From the NCBI GenBank assembly GCA_017465905.1, contig JAFTVE010000047.1:62001-126000 (forward strand): a DNA stretch of 64,000 nucleotides. The letters are read 5' to 3'. The DNA comes from Bacteroidaceae bacterium. GTDB lineage: Bacteria > Bacteroidota > Bacteroidia > Bacteroidales > Bacteroidaceae. This document shows, piece by piece, positions 35,086 through 45,400 of the stretch (position 1 is its first letter; each line of letters begins with the position of its first letter). The translations under genes were made by a program, and so were the position numbers. The notes below the pieces were generated by a model that made no database searches, had not been told where the DNA came from, and was given only the letters and a program-made list of their open reading frames with translations.

Positions 35086-36669
35086 TTACTCAGTTACAGG
35101 CTGAGGCATCTTTGCTTCAGGATTGTTGCTTTCCTCGGTCAATGCGGGGTTACCTTCAATCTCGCGGAGAGGTATACGGTAGATAAGAGCTGCATCGCCT
35201 GTAGGAATATTGAATGTAAATGCTTCCTCGAATCCTGCGCCACGACGGTCAACGCCCTTGTTAAGACGCATAAGGTCGAAGTAAGAGAAGCCTTCGCCCC
35301 AGAGCTCGATACGACGCTGCATCCATACTGCATTCTGTACATCCTCAGGAGTTTCAGCACGGCAAGTGTATTCAGCATCACGATAAGTAGTAACGAAGTT
35401 CTGCAAAGTAGCAGCACCTGCAGCAGCATCACCTGCCATTGCCTGAGCCTCGGCCAACATAAGGATAACCTCCTCAACACGCATCAAAGGAATGTCGTTA
35501 GCGTTGGTAGAGGTGTAAACCTCATCCTTATATGTACCAAACTTCATCTGTGTGTAGGGGGGACAGCCTGCTGAAGCAACATATGCAGCCTGCTCGTCGT
35601 TCAAGTTGGGAGAGTAAGCCTCTTCATTGAGGAACCAACCCTTACGAACGTCAGTAGCGGGGATGGCGCCATAAAGGTTAGCGCTAATCTTACGCCATGC
35701 GCCTACAGAAGCATAACCGTAGTTGAGTGAACCCATGTGAGAGGGCCAGTTACAGATACCTGATGTTACAGGACGGTCAGTCTCAGCAACTACAACACCC
35801 CACATCCATGAGTTGTCGGTAATCTCACTCATAGTAGGCTTGCTAACCTCTTCACGTGTGTAAGGAGTAGCATCTGTAAGGTTGAGAGCCATCTGAGCAT
35901 CTTCACGAGCGTCTTCCCAATTGTTCATTACCATATTTACACGGGCACGGAGAGCGTATGCTACCTCAAGGCTTACATAGCGTTTGTCGGCACGCTTTAC
36001 AGAGGTCTTCTCCAAGAGGGCGATAGCGCCATCAAGGTCGCTCATAATCTGAGCATAAGTCTCTGCTACAGTTGAACGGGGGCAACCCTCAGAACCGGCA
36101 GCGTCCATGTTTGCCTCAGTGATGATGGGTACACAAGGCTTCTCCTCGTTGCCTACGTAAGTGTGCTGGTACATCTGAGCCAGTGCGAAGTAGTCGAATG
36201 CACGGATAGCGTAAGCCTGAGCTAAGTAGAACTGAAGGTTCTCGTCTTCTGTTTCAGGATCAATCATAGCAGTCACTGCATTTACAGAGTTGAGCTGCTT
36301 GTAATAGTTGGTCCAGTACATCTGAGTGAAGTAGTAGGTATAGTTGATATCCTCATAGGTCAAAGCCATAGAGAACCAGTTATAACCTATATCCTCAGAC
36401 ACGAGGTCGGTACCGCGAGTGTCGGTAATCAACATCATGGCAGCGTGTGAGAGGTCGTTGTGATAGCTCTCGTCGAAGTTCTTACCGAAGCCATAGAACA
36501 TAGATGTCATGGCATTCACACTCGCCTCGATACGTTCAGGATTGGCGTTGATAGTAGCCTCCTTCTGATCGGCTGTGATGGTAGAGCCCAGAGGCTCGGT
36601 GTTCATGTCGTAGCAACCTACGAGCGCAACACATGCCAAAGCCGATGCGATATATTTAATCTTTTTCAT
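35086..36669 (-). CDS. RagB/SusD family nutrient-binding lipoprotein, locus 1
   Basis: A 527-residue SusD homologue: lipobox LVGC, SusD-like TPR helices (YLAQAYAIRAFDYFALAQMY, YVSLEVAYALRARVNMVMNN) and the usual C-terminal signature (RRIELWGEGFSYFDLMRLNK then YRIPLREIEGNPALT). It caps the SusC transporter on the cell surface and binds its ligand. It follows SusC by 23 bp. No glycoside hydrolase is present in the locus. Confidence 0.95.
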   Translation of the reverse strand: MKKIKYIASALACVALVGCYDMNTEPLGSTITADQKEATINANPERIEASVNAMTSMFYGFGKNFDESYHNDLSHAAMMLITDTRGTDLVSEDIGYNWFSMALTYEDINYTYYFTQMYWTNYYKQLNSVNAVTAMIDPETEDENLQFYLAQAYAIRAFDYFALAQMYQHTYVGNEEKPCVPIITEANMDAAGSEGCPRSTVAETYAQIMSDLDGAIALLEKTSVKRADKRYVSLEVAYALRARVNMVMNNWEDAREDAQMALNLTDATPYTREEVSKPTMSEITDNSWMWGVVVAETDRPVTSGICNWPSHMGSLNYGYASVGAWRKISANLYGAIPATDVRKGWFLNEEAYSPNLNDEQAAYVASAGCPPYTQMKFGTYKDEVYTSTNANDIPLMRVEEVILMLAEAQAMAGDAAAGAATLQNFVTTYRDAEYTCRAETPEDVQNAVWMQRRIELWGEGFSYFDLMRLNKGVDRRGAGFEEAFTFNIPTGDAALIYRIPLREIEGNPALTEESNNPEAKMPQPVTE

Positions 36670-36692
36670 TTTCTTCTTTCGTTTTTAATTGA

Positions 36693-39600
36693 TTAGAATG
36701 TCAATTTAACACCAGCTGAGAATGTACGCAATGCACCGTAGGTAGCTGTGGTAGACATGGTGAATGACTGACGGGGGTCCATACCCTTGCGAGCTGCAAA
36801 GAGAGCCAAGTTGTCAGCTACACCATAGATACGCAATGAGCTGATGCCCATACCGCGGAGCCATGCCTTCGGGAAGGTGTAACCAAGAGTGATGTTGTTC
36901 AGAGCAAGGTAGTTTGAAGATACCAACCAACGGTCAGAAGACTGGTTTGTGTAGGTATCCATCATGTTGAGGCGAGGAACGTCTGTGATGCGGTTCTCGG
37001 GAGTCCATGCATTGGCAATATCCTTGTGCCAGTTCATACCAGCATTGTTACCGTCACCGTTGTGCATCAAATCCTGATAGGTGTAGTCCCAAATCTTACC
37101 ACCGAGCTGGTAAGCGAACTGTACAGAGAGGTCGAAACCATGGAACTCAAGGCTGGTACCGAAACCACCATATACCTTAGGCAAGAGGTCACCAGTAGCC
37201 TGACGGTTGGTAGACTGAGCTGTCTGAGCATCAGCAGTCAGATACTCCTCAGCCTCATGCTCGTTGAAGTACTTGATACGGTCTTCAATCTCTTGTGTTG
37301 TGGGTTCATAACCTTCTACACCAGCATTCTCTTTCTTCAATGCGGCTTTAGCCTGCTCCTGTGACATGGTAGTCTTTGCGTAGTAGAGCGCGTTACCTGT
37401 GTTGGGGTCAACACCTGCGTACTTAATCAAGTAGAGCTGGTACATAGACTTACCCTCTTCATAGATGGTAGAACCGCTGATGAACTTACCTTCGAGTTCG
37501 GGGTGGAGCTTGATAATCTTGTTCTTCACCATGGTAGCGTTACCATAAACATCCCAACGGAACTTCTTGAACTCAACGGGAGTAGCGTTCAACTCAACTT
37601 CCCAACCGTAGTTAGACATAGAACCGATGTTCATGGGGATTGAGGTATAACCGTTAGAAATAGCCACGGGCTTGTTGTAAAGCATGTCGCTGGTTGTACG
37701 GTTGAAGTACTCAACGGTACCGCTCAGCTTGCTCTTCCAAAGTGAGAAGTCAATACCAGTGTTGAATGAGTTTGACTTTTCCCATGTGATGTCCTTGTTA
37801 CCCTTGTAGGTCAACTGACCGTCAGAGAATACACCGTCAGCACCTGTCATAGCATACTGGTCGATGTAAGCATAGTAGTTACCGATGTTATCGTTACCCT
37901 GCTGACCGAAAGAGGCCTTTACCTTCAAGATGTCAACCCAGTCAACATCGTTCATGAAATACTCCTTGCTGAGTACCCAAGCTGCAGATGCTGAGTAGAA
38001 GTCACCCCAACGGTTATCGGGATGGAAACGTGAAGAAGCATCGCGACGGTATGATACGCTACCGAAGTACTTCTCATCGTAGTTGTAGTTGAAACGGCCG
38101 AAAGCACCGCGAGTAGAGTACTCGTAAGCCGAGCCACCACCACGCTTCTGGTCGATAGTGTTGTTTACAGTGTAGTCACCATCCTTGTAGAGGTTCTGAC
38201 CGCTTGCCCAGAAGTTCTCACCACGGAGGTCGTATGCCTCGTAACCGAGCAATACATCGTATGTGCTCTTACCGTAGGTCTTGGTGTAGGTAGCCAAATA
38301 CTGCTGGTTGAAAGCGTATGTACGTGTGTAGTCCTGAGCAGCAGTACCACCGTAGCTTGCGCTCTGGCCATACTTGGCGTTACCGATGCTGTGGTAGCGA
38401 GTGTTATCGATGTATGTACCGATTGATGCAGTCAGCTTCAAGCCCTTGAGGGGAGTGATCTCAGCAAACCACTTGTTGTTCATGATGTCCATCAGGTACT
38501 CCTCTGTGTTGTAGTAGAGGTCGCTGACGGGGTTAGACATTGACATCCAGTTACGTGAGAAGGGAATAGCGTCGCCAAAAGCACCAGCACCATTACCGTA
38601 GTCATATACGGGAAGGCCAGTGTTGGCATCGTGGATGATGTTGCCGTTAGCATCACGGAAGAACATAGGATAGATAGGAGCAATCTGGTTGGCAAGGTTA
38701 AATGCGTTAGCAGATGAGTTGGTAGTTGTCTGATCACCAGGGTAGCGGCTTGTGCTGTTGGTGTAAGCGATGTTAGCACCGAACTTCAACCACTTCTTTG
38801 CCTGATAGTCAACGTTCAAACGAGTAGAGATACGATCGAAGCCTGAGTTCTCGATGATACCACCATCCTCGAGGTAACCAGCTGAGAAATAGTAGCTGAT
38901 GCGGTCTGTACCACCTGAAACACCGAGGTTGTACTCTTGACGCATCTGGCTGTTGATAGTACCAGCTGTCCAGTCATCGGGAGTATAGTAGTAGTCACCC
39001 TGCTGGTAGCCGAGAGTAGCCAAAGGATTAACCTTACCGTCGAGACCGATGAGGCCGTCAGCACCGTTCAAGGTGTACATCTGATAACCAACAGCATCGA
39101 AGAGGTTAGCGTTAGCGTAAGCGTGAGCAGCAGCGGGAGAGTAGCCAAGGTTGTAGTAACCAGCATTGCGGTATGCCTGGTACAGAGTCTCCATGTAAGA
39201 GTCTGCAGTCTCGAGCACATCGTACTTGCCAATCTGGCGCTCGTTCTTACCCCACTTAGCATCGAAAGAGATGCGTGCATCGTGAGTCTTACCCTTCTTT
39301 GTTGTTACCATGATAACACCGTTGGCACCACGTGCACCGTAAAGAGCTGCAGCAGCAGCGTCCTTCAGTACTGACATGCTCTCGATGTCGGCAGGGTTGA
39401 TAGAAGAGATATCACCGTCGAAGGGGATACCGTCAACTACATACAACGGAGTGTTGCTTGCATAGAGTGAACCGATACCGCGGATACGAACGGTAGAGCT
39501 TGTACCCGGCTGACCGTTAGAGCTCAATGTCTGAACACCAGCGATAGTACCAGAAAGCGCATTGGTGATGTTAGAAACCTGACGATCCTCCAGCTTCTCT

Positions 39601-39983
39601 GCGTCAACTACTGAAGCAGAACCGGTGAAGGCAGACTTCTTAACAGTACCGTAGGCAACCACCATCACGTCGTCAAGAGCTACACCGTCTTCAGTCAATG
39701 TAACCTTGATGGTCTTGCCACGCAAAATCTTTACTTCCTGAGTAGCCATACCCATGTACGACACGCGAAGTGTAGTAGCTGAAGCAGGCACATCAGCAAT
39801 CACGAACTTACCTTCAATATCAGTAGCTGTACCCTGATCGGTACCAACAACTAATACTGAGGCGCCAATTACAGGCTCACCGTCAGCTTCCGAGTAAACA
39901 ACACCCGAAATCTGTGAGGTTTGCGCTGTTGCCAGACCGATACCACTGAGGATAAAGGTCAACAAAAATAGCACTTTTTTCAT
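36693..39983 (-). CDS. SusC/RagA family TonB-linked outer-membrane protein, locus 1
   Basis: A 1096-residue TonB-dependent transporter: signal peptide (1-20), CarboxypepD_reg-like domain (about 23-110), TonB-box-like DVMVVAYGTVKK, plug with GTSSTVRIRGIGSLYASNTP, DIESMSVLKDAAAAALYGAR and GANGVIMVTTKKGK, then the 22-strand barrel ending LRTFSAGVKLTF. It imports an oligomer delivered by SusD. No adjacent sigma/anti-sigma or hybrid two-component regulator is present; the nearest upstream gene is a tyrosine recombinase. Confidence 0.96.
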   Translation of the reverse strand: MKKVLFLLTFILSGIGLATAQTSQISGVVYSEADGEPVIGASVLVVGTDQGTATDIEGKFVIADVPASATTLRVSYMGMATQEVKILRGKTIKVTLTEDGVALDDVMVVAYGTVKKSAFTGSASVVDAEKLEDRQVSNITNALSGTIAGVQTLSSNGQPGTSSTVRIRGIGSLYASNTPLYVVDGIPFDGDISSINPADIESMSVLKDAAAAALYGARGANGVIMVTTKKGKTHDARISFDAKWGKNERQIGKYDVLETADSYMETLYQAYRNAGYYNLGYSPAAAHAYANANLFDAVGYQMYTLNGADGLIGLDGKVNPLATLGYQQGDYYYTPDDWTAGTINSQMRQEYNLGVSGGTDRISYYFSAGYLEDGGIIENSGFDRISTRLNVDYQAKKWLKFGANIAYTNSTSRYPGDQTTTNSSANAFNLANQIAPIYPMFFRDANGNIIHDANTGLPVYDYGNGAGAFGDAIPFSRNWMSMSNPVSDLYYNTEEYLMDIMNNKWFAEITPLKGLKLTASIGTYIDNTRYHSIGNAKYGQSASYGGTAAQDYTRTYAFNQQYLATYTKTYGKSTYDVLLGYEAYDLRGENFWASGQNLYKDGDYTVNNTIDQKRGGGSAYEYSTRGAFGRFNYNYDEKYFGSVSYRRDASSRFHPDNRWGDFYSASAAWVLSKEYFMNDVDWVDILKVKASFGQQGNDNIGNYYAYIDQYAMTGADGVFSDGQLTYKGNKDITWEKSNSFNTGIDFSLWKSKLSGTVEYFNRTTSDMLYNKPVAISNGYTSIPMNIGSMSNYGWEVELNATPVEFKKFRWDVYGNATMVKNKIIKLHPELEGKFISGSTIYEEGKSMYQLYLIKYAGVDPNTGNALYYAKTTMSQEQAKAALKKENAGVEGYEPTTQEIEDRIKYFNEHEAEEYLTADAQTAQSTNRQATGDLLPKVYGGFGTSLEFHGFDLSVQFAYQLGGKIWDYTYQDLMHNGDGNNAGMNWHKDIANAWTPENRITDVPRLNMMDTYTNQSSDRWLVSSNYLALNNITLGYTFPKAWLRGMGISSLRIYGVADNLALFAARKGMDPRQSFTMSTTATYGALRTFSAGVKLTF

Positions 39984-40082
39984 AAATAATGAATTTAAGT
40001 AAATAGTAATTAAATAGTTAAATATTTATTCAAACTTCAAGAGTTTCCTAATACCTATACAAGAGAAAAGAGAGAAAAATCA

Positions 40083-40109
40083 GCGCAAAGTATTCGCGCT
40101 ACTTTGCGC
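40083..40109. promoter_or_regulatory. Palindrome with mirrored ACTTTGC motifs upstream of SusC 1
   Basis: GCGCAAAGTA (40083-40092) and TACTTTGCGC (40100-40109), a perfect 10-bp dyad with a 7-nt centre. Each arm resembles a -7 element lacking one base (TACTTTG). It may be an operator or promoter for the SusCD locus. Confidence 0.45.
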
Positions 40110-40220
40110 GGAGAAATGAACGGCTCGTCCGATAGCCGAATTCCTATAGGATTCTTCCGTTCAAACAACCCATTAGGGGGTATATTTAGCTGTTTATACA
40201 TATAAATGTGTTTTAGCTTT

Positions 40221-40663
40221 TTTATCTGCCATCGTCCGCCACGATGCGTAACCACTTGTTAATATGGTTGGTATTGGCGGACACTGCGTACGATTTTCAG
40301 TGTCAGCCATAACCCGCAAGAAAAGATACCGAGGATCGCTTTATAGCAAGGTCTTTCTCGACACCTTTTGTCTGTCGTTCTCTGTTTGTTACAAGCAATT
40401 TTATTTACTGCTGCGCAAAGGCAAGGTTGCTGTTGCGCAAAGGTAACCTTGCTGTTGGGTAAGGGTAACGTTGCTGTTGCGCAGCGGTAAATAAAAACAC
40501 ACGTCCGTTTCAGAGTGGAAGCATTATGAAATCGCTTTTAGAGATATCTTAACGGCATATAATGACTGCTGATAGGCCGATGTGGACAATCGTACGCAAT
40601 GTCCGCCACTACAATATTCATATACAGAGGATTATCCTCTATTGGCGGACGGTGGCAGATAAA
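40221..40663. repeat. Symmetric repeat element 1 (two-block inverted arms around a 4 x 22-bp array)
   Basis: Outer arms 40221-40241 and 40643-40663 (21 bp, one mismatch); then about 33 unrelated bp on each side; inner arms 40275-40298 and 40585-40608 (24 bp, two mismatches). All four blocks include TGGCGGAC or its complement. A tandem array (40405-40492) lies at the exact centre. There is no gene inside. It sits in the 963-bp gap between SusC 1 and the recombinase gene. Confidence 0.85.
40405..40492. repeat. Tandem array of four 22-bp units (element 1)
   Basis: Units at 40405, 40427, 40449 and 40471, each 22 bp with no spacer. A typical 20-bp core is TTGCTGTTGCGCAAAGGTAA, with partial dyad symmetry around GCGC. 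On the minus strand some units contain TACCTTTG, a -7 consensus. Confidence 0.85.
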
Positions 40664-40946
40664 TAACCTCCTTTATATATATACGCGTACACGCGCACGC
40701 GAGATTACCTCTACTCACCATCATCAGTTCCAATTTTATAAATGTTTTGCATTTAAGAAGACTTGCTGGCTCGGCATAATCCCGCAAGCGGTTTCTGCAC
40801 TCGCTACGCTGCGTCTTTCAATTCTCAATTGTCAATTATGATGCTCTGGCATCAAGATTCCTGGCTAACTCGGCAATGATTAAGCAAGCTTTCATTGCTC
40901 CTCGCAACGCTGCGGAATTGTCAATTAAACTTGTGTTATCCTTGTG
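40664..40946. other. Intergenic DNA with CAATTGTCAATTA-type repeats
   Basis: No gene seen. The stretch holds two near copies of AATTGTCAATTA (about 40833 and 40917), a sequence type also found at 14490-14510, and otherwise looks like decayed DNA. Confidence 0.4.
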
Positions 40947-42107
40947 CTACCGCTTTCGGCATTTTTTCAACTCCTTGATGATGGTTTGGTTGATGACCTC
41001 GCAGTAGTTCATCGTCGTCTTCACGTTCTTGTGCCCGAGCAGCCTCTGCACCGTAGTCACGTTTACCCCCTGCATGAGCAGCAGGGTAGCGTTGGTATGG
41101 CGGGCACTGTGGAAGGAGAAGTGCTTGCGTATGCCTGCATGTTGGGCGATGCTCTGCAGGCGCTTGTCGACGGTCGAGTTCGACGGTAGGCGAAAGAAAG
41201 CATCTACACCCTCAGCATATTTGTCGAGCAGCGCAAGCGCCTTGCCCTCAAACAGCAGGTCGATGGGCAGGCTGATGCTTGCGCCTGTCTTCTGACTTTC
41301 CGTGTTAATCCATGTATGATTGGCTCCACGCTGAATGTTGGCAGCGGTCAGCTGCACAAAATCGGAGTATCGCAACCCCGTGTAGCAGCAGAAGAGGAAG
41401 GCATCAAGTGCGTGTCGCAAATGCTGCTGCTTGGGTGGCACAGCGAGCCGCTCAAGTTTTTCCAGTTCAAATGGTGTCAGATGAGTATGAGCGAAAGGCC
41501 GATGACTGATGCGCCGTTTATGGAAGGGATTGTCCTCCTCGCTCATCAAGCCCCGCACGATGGCTGCGTTGATATAGATGCGTAGATGGGTAAGGTGTTT
41601 GCCCACGGTGTTCGTGTGATACCCACGTGATACCAGCCACGCTTCAAATTTGCTGATGAAACCAGGCGTCAGCTCATCGAAGGCCAGCTCCTCACAGAAC
41701 TCTTTCAGCAGAAAATAAGTGGTATACCTGTTCTCCCGTGTACTCTCGCGTATACGCCCCTTCTCAATCTCACTGGCCATAAAGGGGAGGAACTGCGGTA
41801 CGCTACCATTCTTGACCTCCTCTCGCAGTGCACGCAACGAAATGTTGCGTCCGCTTTTCCATAGCGCAATCTCCTTTCCTTCCAGTTCTGTCATGCGCTC
41901 GGCTATCATCCAATTCAGTTCTTCGGCGTGAGGATGACAGCAAATCTCGCGCTTCGCATCGTCCCATTGCGTGCTATATATATAAATATGAGTAGACACA
42001 TACATGCGGCAACGCTCCAGATATGCTTCTATCTGAACGAGTCCCTTGCCGTCTGATCTCAACTGCTTCTTGCGGTTAAATACCGCCCGATACCTAATCT
42101 TTTTCAT
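40947..42107 (-). CDS. Tyrosine recombinase / site-specific integrase
   Basis: A 386-residue recombinase with the Bacteroidales arrangement: N-terminal arm-binding-like domain (1-100), SAM-like core-binding domain (about 105-205) and catalytic domain. All catalytic residues are present: Arg246 (TGLRYSD), Lys273 (SQKTGA), His333 and Arg336 (HSARHTN), His359 (LLGHKN) and Tyr368 (TTMNY). Such enzymes act in conjugative elements or as DNA invertases controlling surface genes. No other mobile-element gene is here; it lies alone between two divergent SusCD loci. It may serve as an invertase, or be an element remnant. Confidence 0.9.
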   Translation of the reverse strand: MKKIRYRAVFNRKKQLRSDGKGLVQIEAYLERCRMYVSTHIYIYSTQWDDAKREICCHPHAEELNWMIAERMTELEGKEIALWKSGRNISLRALREEVKNGSVPQFLPFMASEIEKGRIRESTRENRYTTYFLLKEFCEELAFDELTPGFISKFEAWLVSRGYHTNTVGKHLTHLRIYINAAIVRGLMSEEDNPFHKRRISHRPFAHTHLTPFELEKLERLAVPPKQQHLRHALDAFLFCCYTGLRYSDFVQLTAANIQRGANHTWINTESQKTGASISLPIDLLFEGKALALLDKYAEGVDAFFRLPSNSTVDKRLQSIAQHAGIRKHFSFHSARHTNATLLLMQGVNVTTVQRLLGHKNVKTTMNYCEVINQTIIKELKKCRKR

Positions 42108-42393
42108 GCTTATTCAATGTTAAATCCCTGTTAATAATATATTTTACAACATAGTTGTAGAAATTCCATCGCAACCCAACCTGTAGCAGAAAGAAACCGA
42201 TTTACACTTTTGACTCGCAAAAAGGATGCCATTTTCACACCACCGATATCATTAAGACAATTCCTTTCCGAATCTTTGGACGTAACATATTCATCAAAAA
42301 GGTTCACCGCGAATTGCTTTTTTACAACTTTTTTACCCTTTTCGATGTTAAAAAGCACTTTTTCGAAGCAAAAATGACGGTTTTTAAGATTTT

Positions 42394-42427
42394 TTTGCGG
42401 TTTTCTCATGGAATTCTATTACTTTTG
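42394..42427 (+). promoter_or_regulatory. Promoter of SusCD locus 2
   Basis: TTTG (42394-42397), a 22-nt spacer, TACTTTTG (42420-42427), about 60 nt before the SusC start. The rest of the 379-bp gap (42108-42393) is AT-rich without a visible gene. Confidence 0.65.
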
Positions 42428-42486
42428 CAGCTTCACAAGAGAGAATAGACAAATTAAACTATTGTTAAACTTTAAGAGAAAAATTT

Positions 42487-45400
42487 ATGAAAGGTAAATT
42501 GATGATGTTATTGGCCTGCCTCTTTATGGGTGCAAGCTTGGTAACTGCTCAAACCTCCAAGGTTACTGGCCTTGTGATTAGTGCCGAGGATGGTGAGCCT
42601 GTGATTGGTGCCTCAGTCGCAGTAAAGGGCGTACCCACTTTGGGTGCCGTTACTGACCTTGATGGCAAGTTTGTAATTGAAAACCTTCCAAGTAGCGCGA
42701 AGACTTTGATTGTTTCTTATGTGGGTATGACCACACAGGAAGTGACCATTCATCCCTACGTAAAGGTGACCATGCAGTCTGATGACGAGGTATTGGAAGA
42801 GGTTGTGATTGCTGTGCCTTACGGTACTGTAAAGAAGGCAAACTTCTCGGGTTCTGCCGCTCAGGTAACTGGTGAGAAGTTGGCTGAGATGCAGGTTGCC
42901 AACATTTCTAACGCACTGCAAGGATCTATCGCTGGTGTACAGACTACGTCTTCGTCTGGTACTCCGGGTTCAGGTTCAAGCATCTTGGTACGTGGTATCG
43001 GTTCTATCAGCGCCGGTCAGAATCCCCTTATCGTTGTTGACGGTGTACCTTACGAGGGTTCATTGAACTCTATCCCTTCACAGGACATCGAGTCATTGAC
43101 TGTATTGAAGGATGCTGCTGCCAACTCTATGTATGGTGCTCGTGGTGCCAACGGTGTAGTAATGGTAACAACTAAGAGTGGTGGCAACCGTCGTCCTCGC
43201 GTGAACTTCGATGCACGTTACGGTTTCAATACTCGTGGCGTAAAGCCCTACAACTCTGTGACAGATGCAGGTGAGTACTACGAGTTGCTGCACGAGTCTG
43301 TAACCAATCAGCTTGCTTCTGAGATGGGTTATATGGCCGCTTCGCAGTATGCCGCCGACAACTTGATTTCTGCTTATGCCAAGTATAACATTTTCAGAGG
43401 TGTTGCCAACAATGCTATTATCAATCCTTTGACAGGTAAGCTGACTGCTGAGGCTGCTGCCGCTGATCTCCTCTGGACTGACAATTGGATGAACAACATG
43501 CAAGATGGTGTTCACCAAGAGTATAACGTAAGTGTATCGGGTGGTAATGACAGAACTTCTGCTTATATGTCTGCAGGTTATCTGTCTGACGAGGGTATTG
43601 CTCCAGGTTCTGGATTCGACCGTATTTCTGTTCGTACAAAGATTGACCAGAAGATTTCTGACCGTATCAAGACTGGCATTAGCTTGTCATACGCTCGCAC
43701 CAATCGTAATTGGTTTGGTGATGAATCAAACAACTATTCAAATATCTTCATGTCATCTCAGATGATTGCCCCTATCTGTCCTGTATATCTGTACGATGAG
43801 AATGGTAACGTCATGATTGACGAGAAAACTGGTAACAAGATGTATGACTACGGTACAGAGCATGGCCGTGGCTATGCAGCACAATCTAACCCCTATGCAC
43901 AGGCTCAGGACGGTATCAATGATGATGTAACCGACAACATCAGTGCCCGTGGTTATTTCAACTGGGAGATTGTAAAGGATTTGACCGTGTCGGCCAACAT
44001 GGCATATGACGTGTTCTCACAGAATCAGATTCAGTTCACAACTCCTATTGCTGGTGATGCTGCAGCTGTTAATGGCCGTGGTTACCGTTATGCTACTCAT
44101 ACAGGCGTGTTCAATGTGAATGAATTGATTAACTGGACTCCTACATTCGGCCTCAGTGACTTGAACGTCATGTTGGGTCACGAGTCTAACGAATACGACT
44201 ATTCGTTGTTCTACGGTCACATGACCAACTTCGTGTCTCCCACCAACCCCGAATTCTCTAACGCTATTAACTATCAGGATATGAGTTCTTACTCATACGG
44301 CAAGCAGCGTGAGGGTTACTTCGGCAAGGTTGACTATGACTTCGACGACCGTTACTACTTGACCGCAAGCATTCGTCGCGATGCCTCTTCAATGTTCCAT
44401 CCCGATGCACGTTGGGGTACCTTCTGGGCTGTTGGCGGTAGCTGGCGTATTTCTAAGGAGTCGTTTATGCGTGGCGCCTCTACTTGGTTGCAGGATGCTA
44501 AGGTAAAGGCTTCTTACGGTACACAGGGTAACGACAACCTATTGAACAGTTCTGGTTACGCATTGTACAAGACTTATACTGACCTCTATTCTATCGCACG
44601 TGTTGACGGCAGTGCAGCTTTGTCTAAGTACCTTCGTGGAAACAAGGATCTCACATGGGAGAAGTCAAAAAACTTCAATGCTGGTGTCGAAGGTCGTCTA
44701 TGGAATCGCGTAAACTTTGACGCTAACTTCTTCGTGAAGGAGACTACCGACATGTTGTTCTACAGTCCTCTGCCCGCATCACAGGGTAGTCCCTCAGGCA
44801 TCTACAAGAATGAGATGGATATGAAGAACGTCGGTTTCGACTTCGAGTTGAGCGCTGACCTCTACCGTGCCGACAACGTATTGGTAACCATGGCTGTTAA
44901 TGGCCTTACCTATAAGAATGCGTTGACCAAGCTCCCCGACAGCAAGGGCACAGAGGGTTATCAGAATGGATACTACTTCCGAGAGCTCGGCAGTCCCCTC
45001 TACAACTGGTCGCTCTACGAATACGTTGGCGTAGATCCTCAGACTGGTCTTCCCCAATACAATGACTACTCTAATATCTACAAGCAGGTACAGGCCGAGG
45101 ATCCTGCTACTGGCGAACCCCTCTTCAATGAGGATGGTACTCCTGTGATGGTTGACACCGATGAAATTATTGGTGAGAAGGTAACCATAGTTAACTCTAC
45201 TGAAGGCCTTAATGACCAAGACAAGCGTCACGATGGCAAGTCTTCTATCGCAGACTTCATCGGTGGTGTTTCACTCAGCGCTCAGGTTTATGGCTTCGAC
45301 GTAGCTGTTCAGACTGCATTCCAGCTCGGTGGTTATGTATACGATGGCACATACGCTTCATTGATGACCTCTGGTGCTAATGGTCAGACATTCCATACCG

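Noticed and set aside
40264-40446. 60-codon frame inside element 1
   Set aside because: It overlaps the inverted arm and the 22-bp array and is explained by repeat sequence.
40405-40492. CRISPR array
   Set aside because: The 22-bp units are contiguous with no unique spacers and no cas genes occur in the window. The same holds for 58185-58272.
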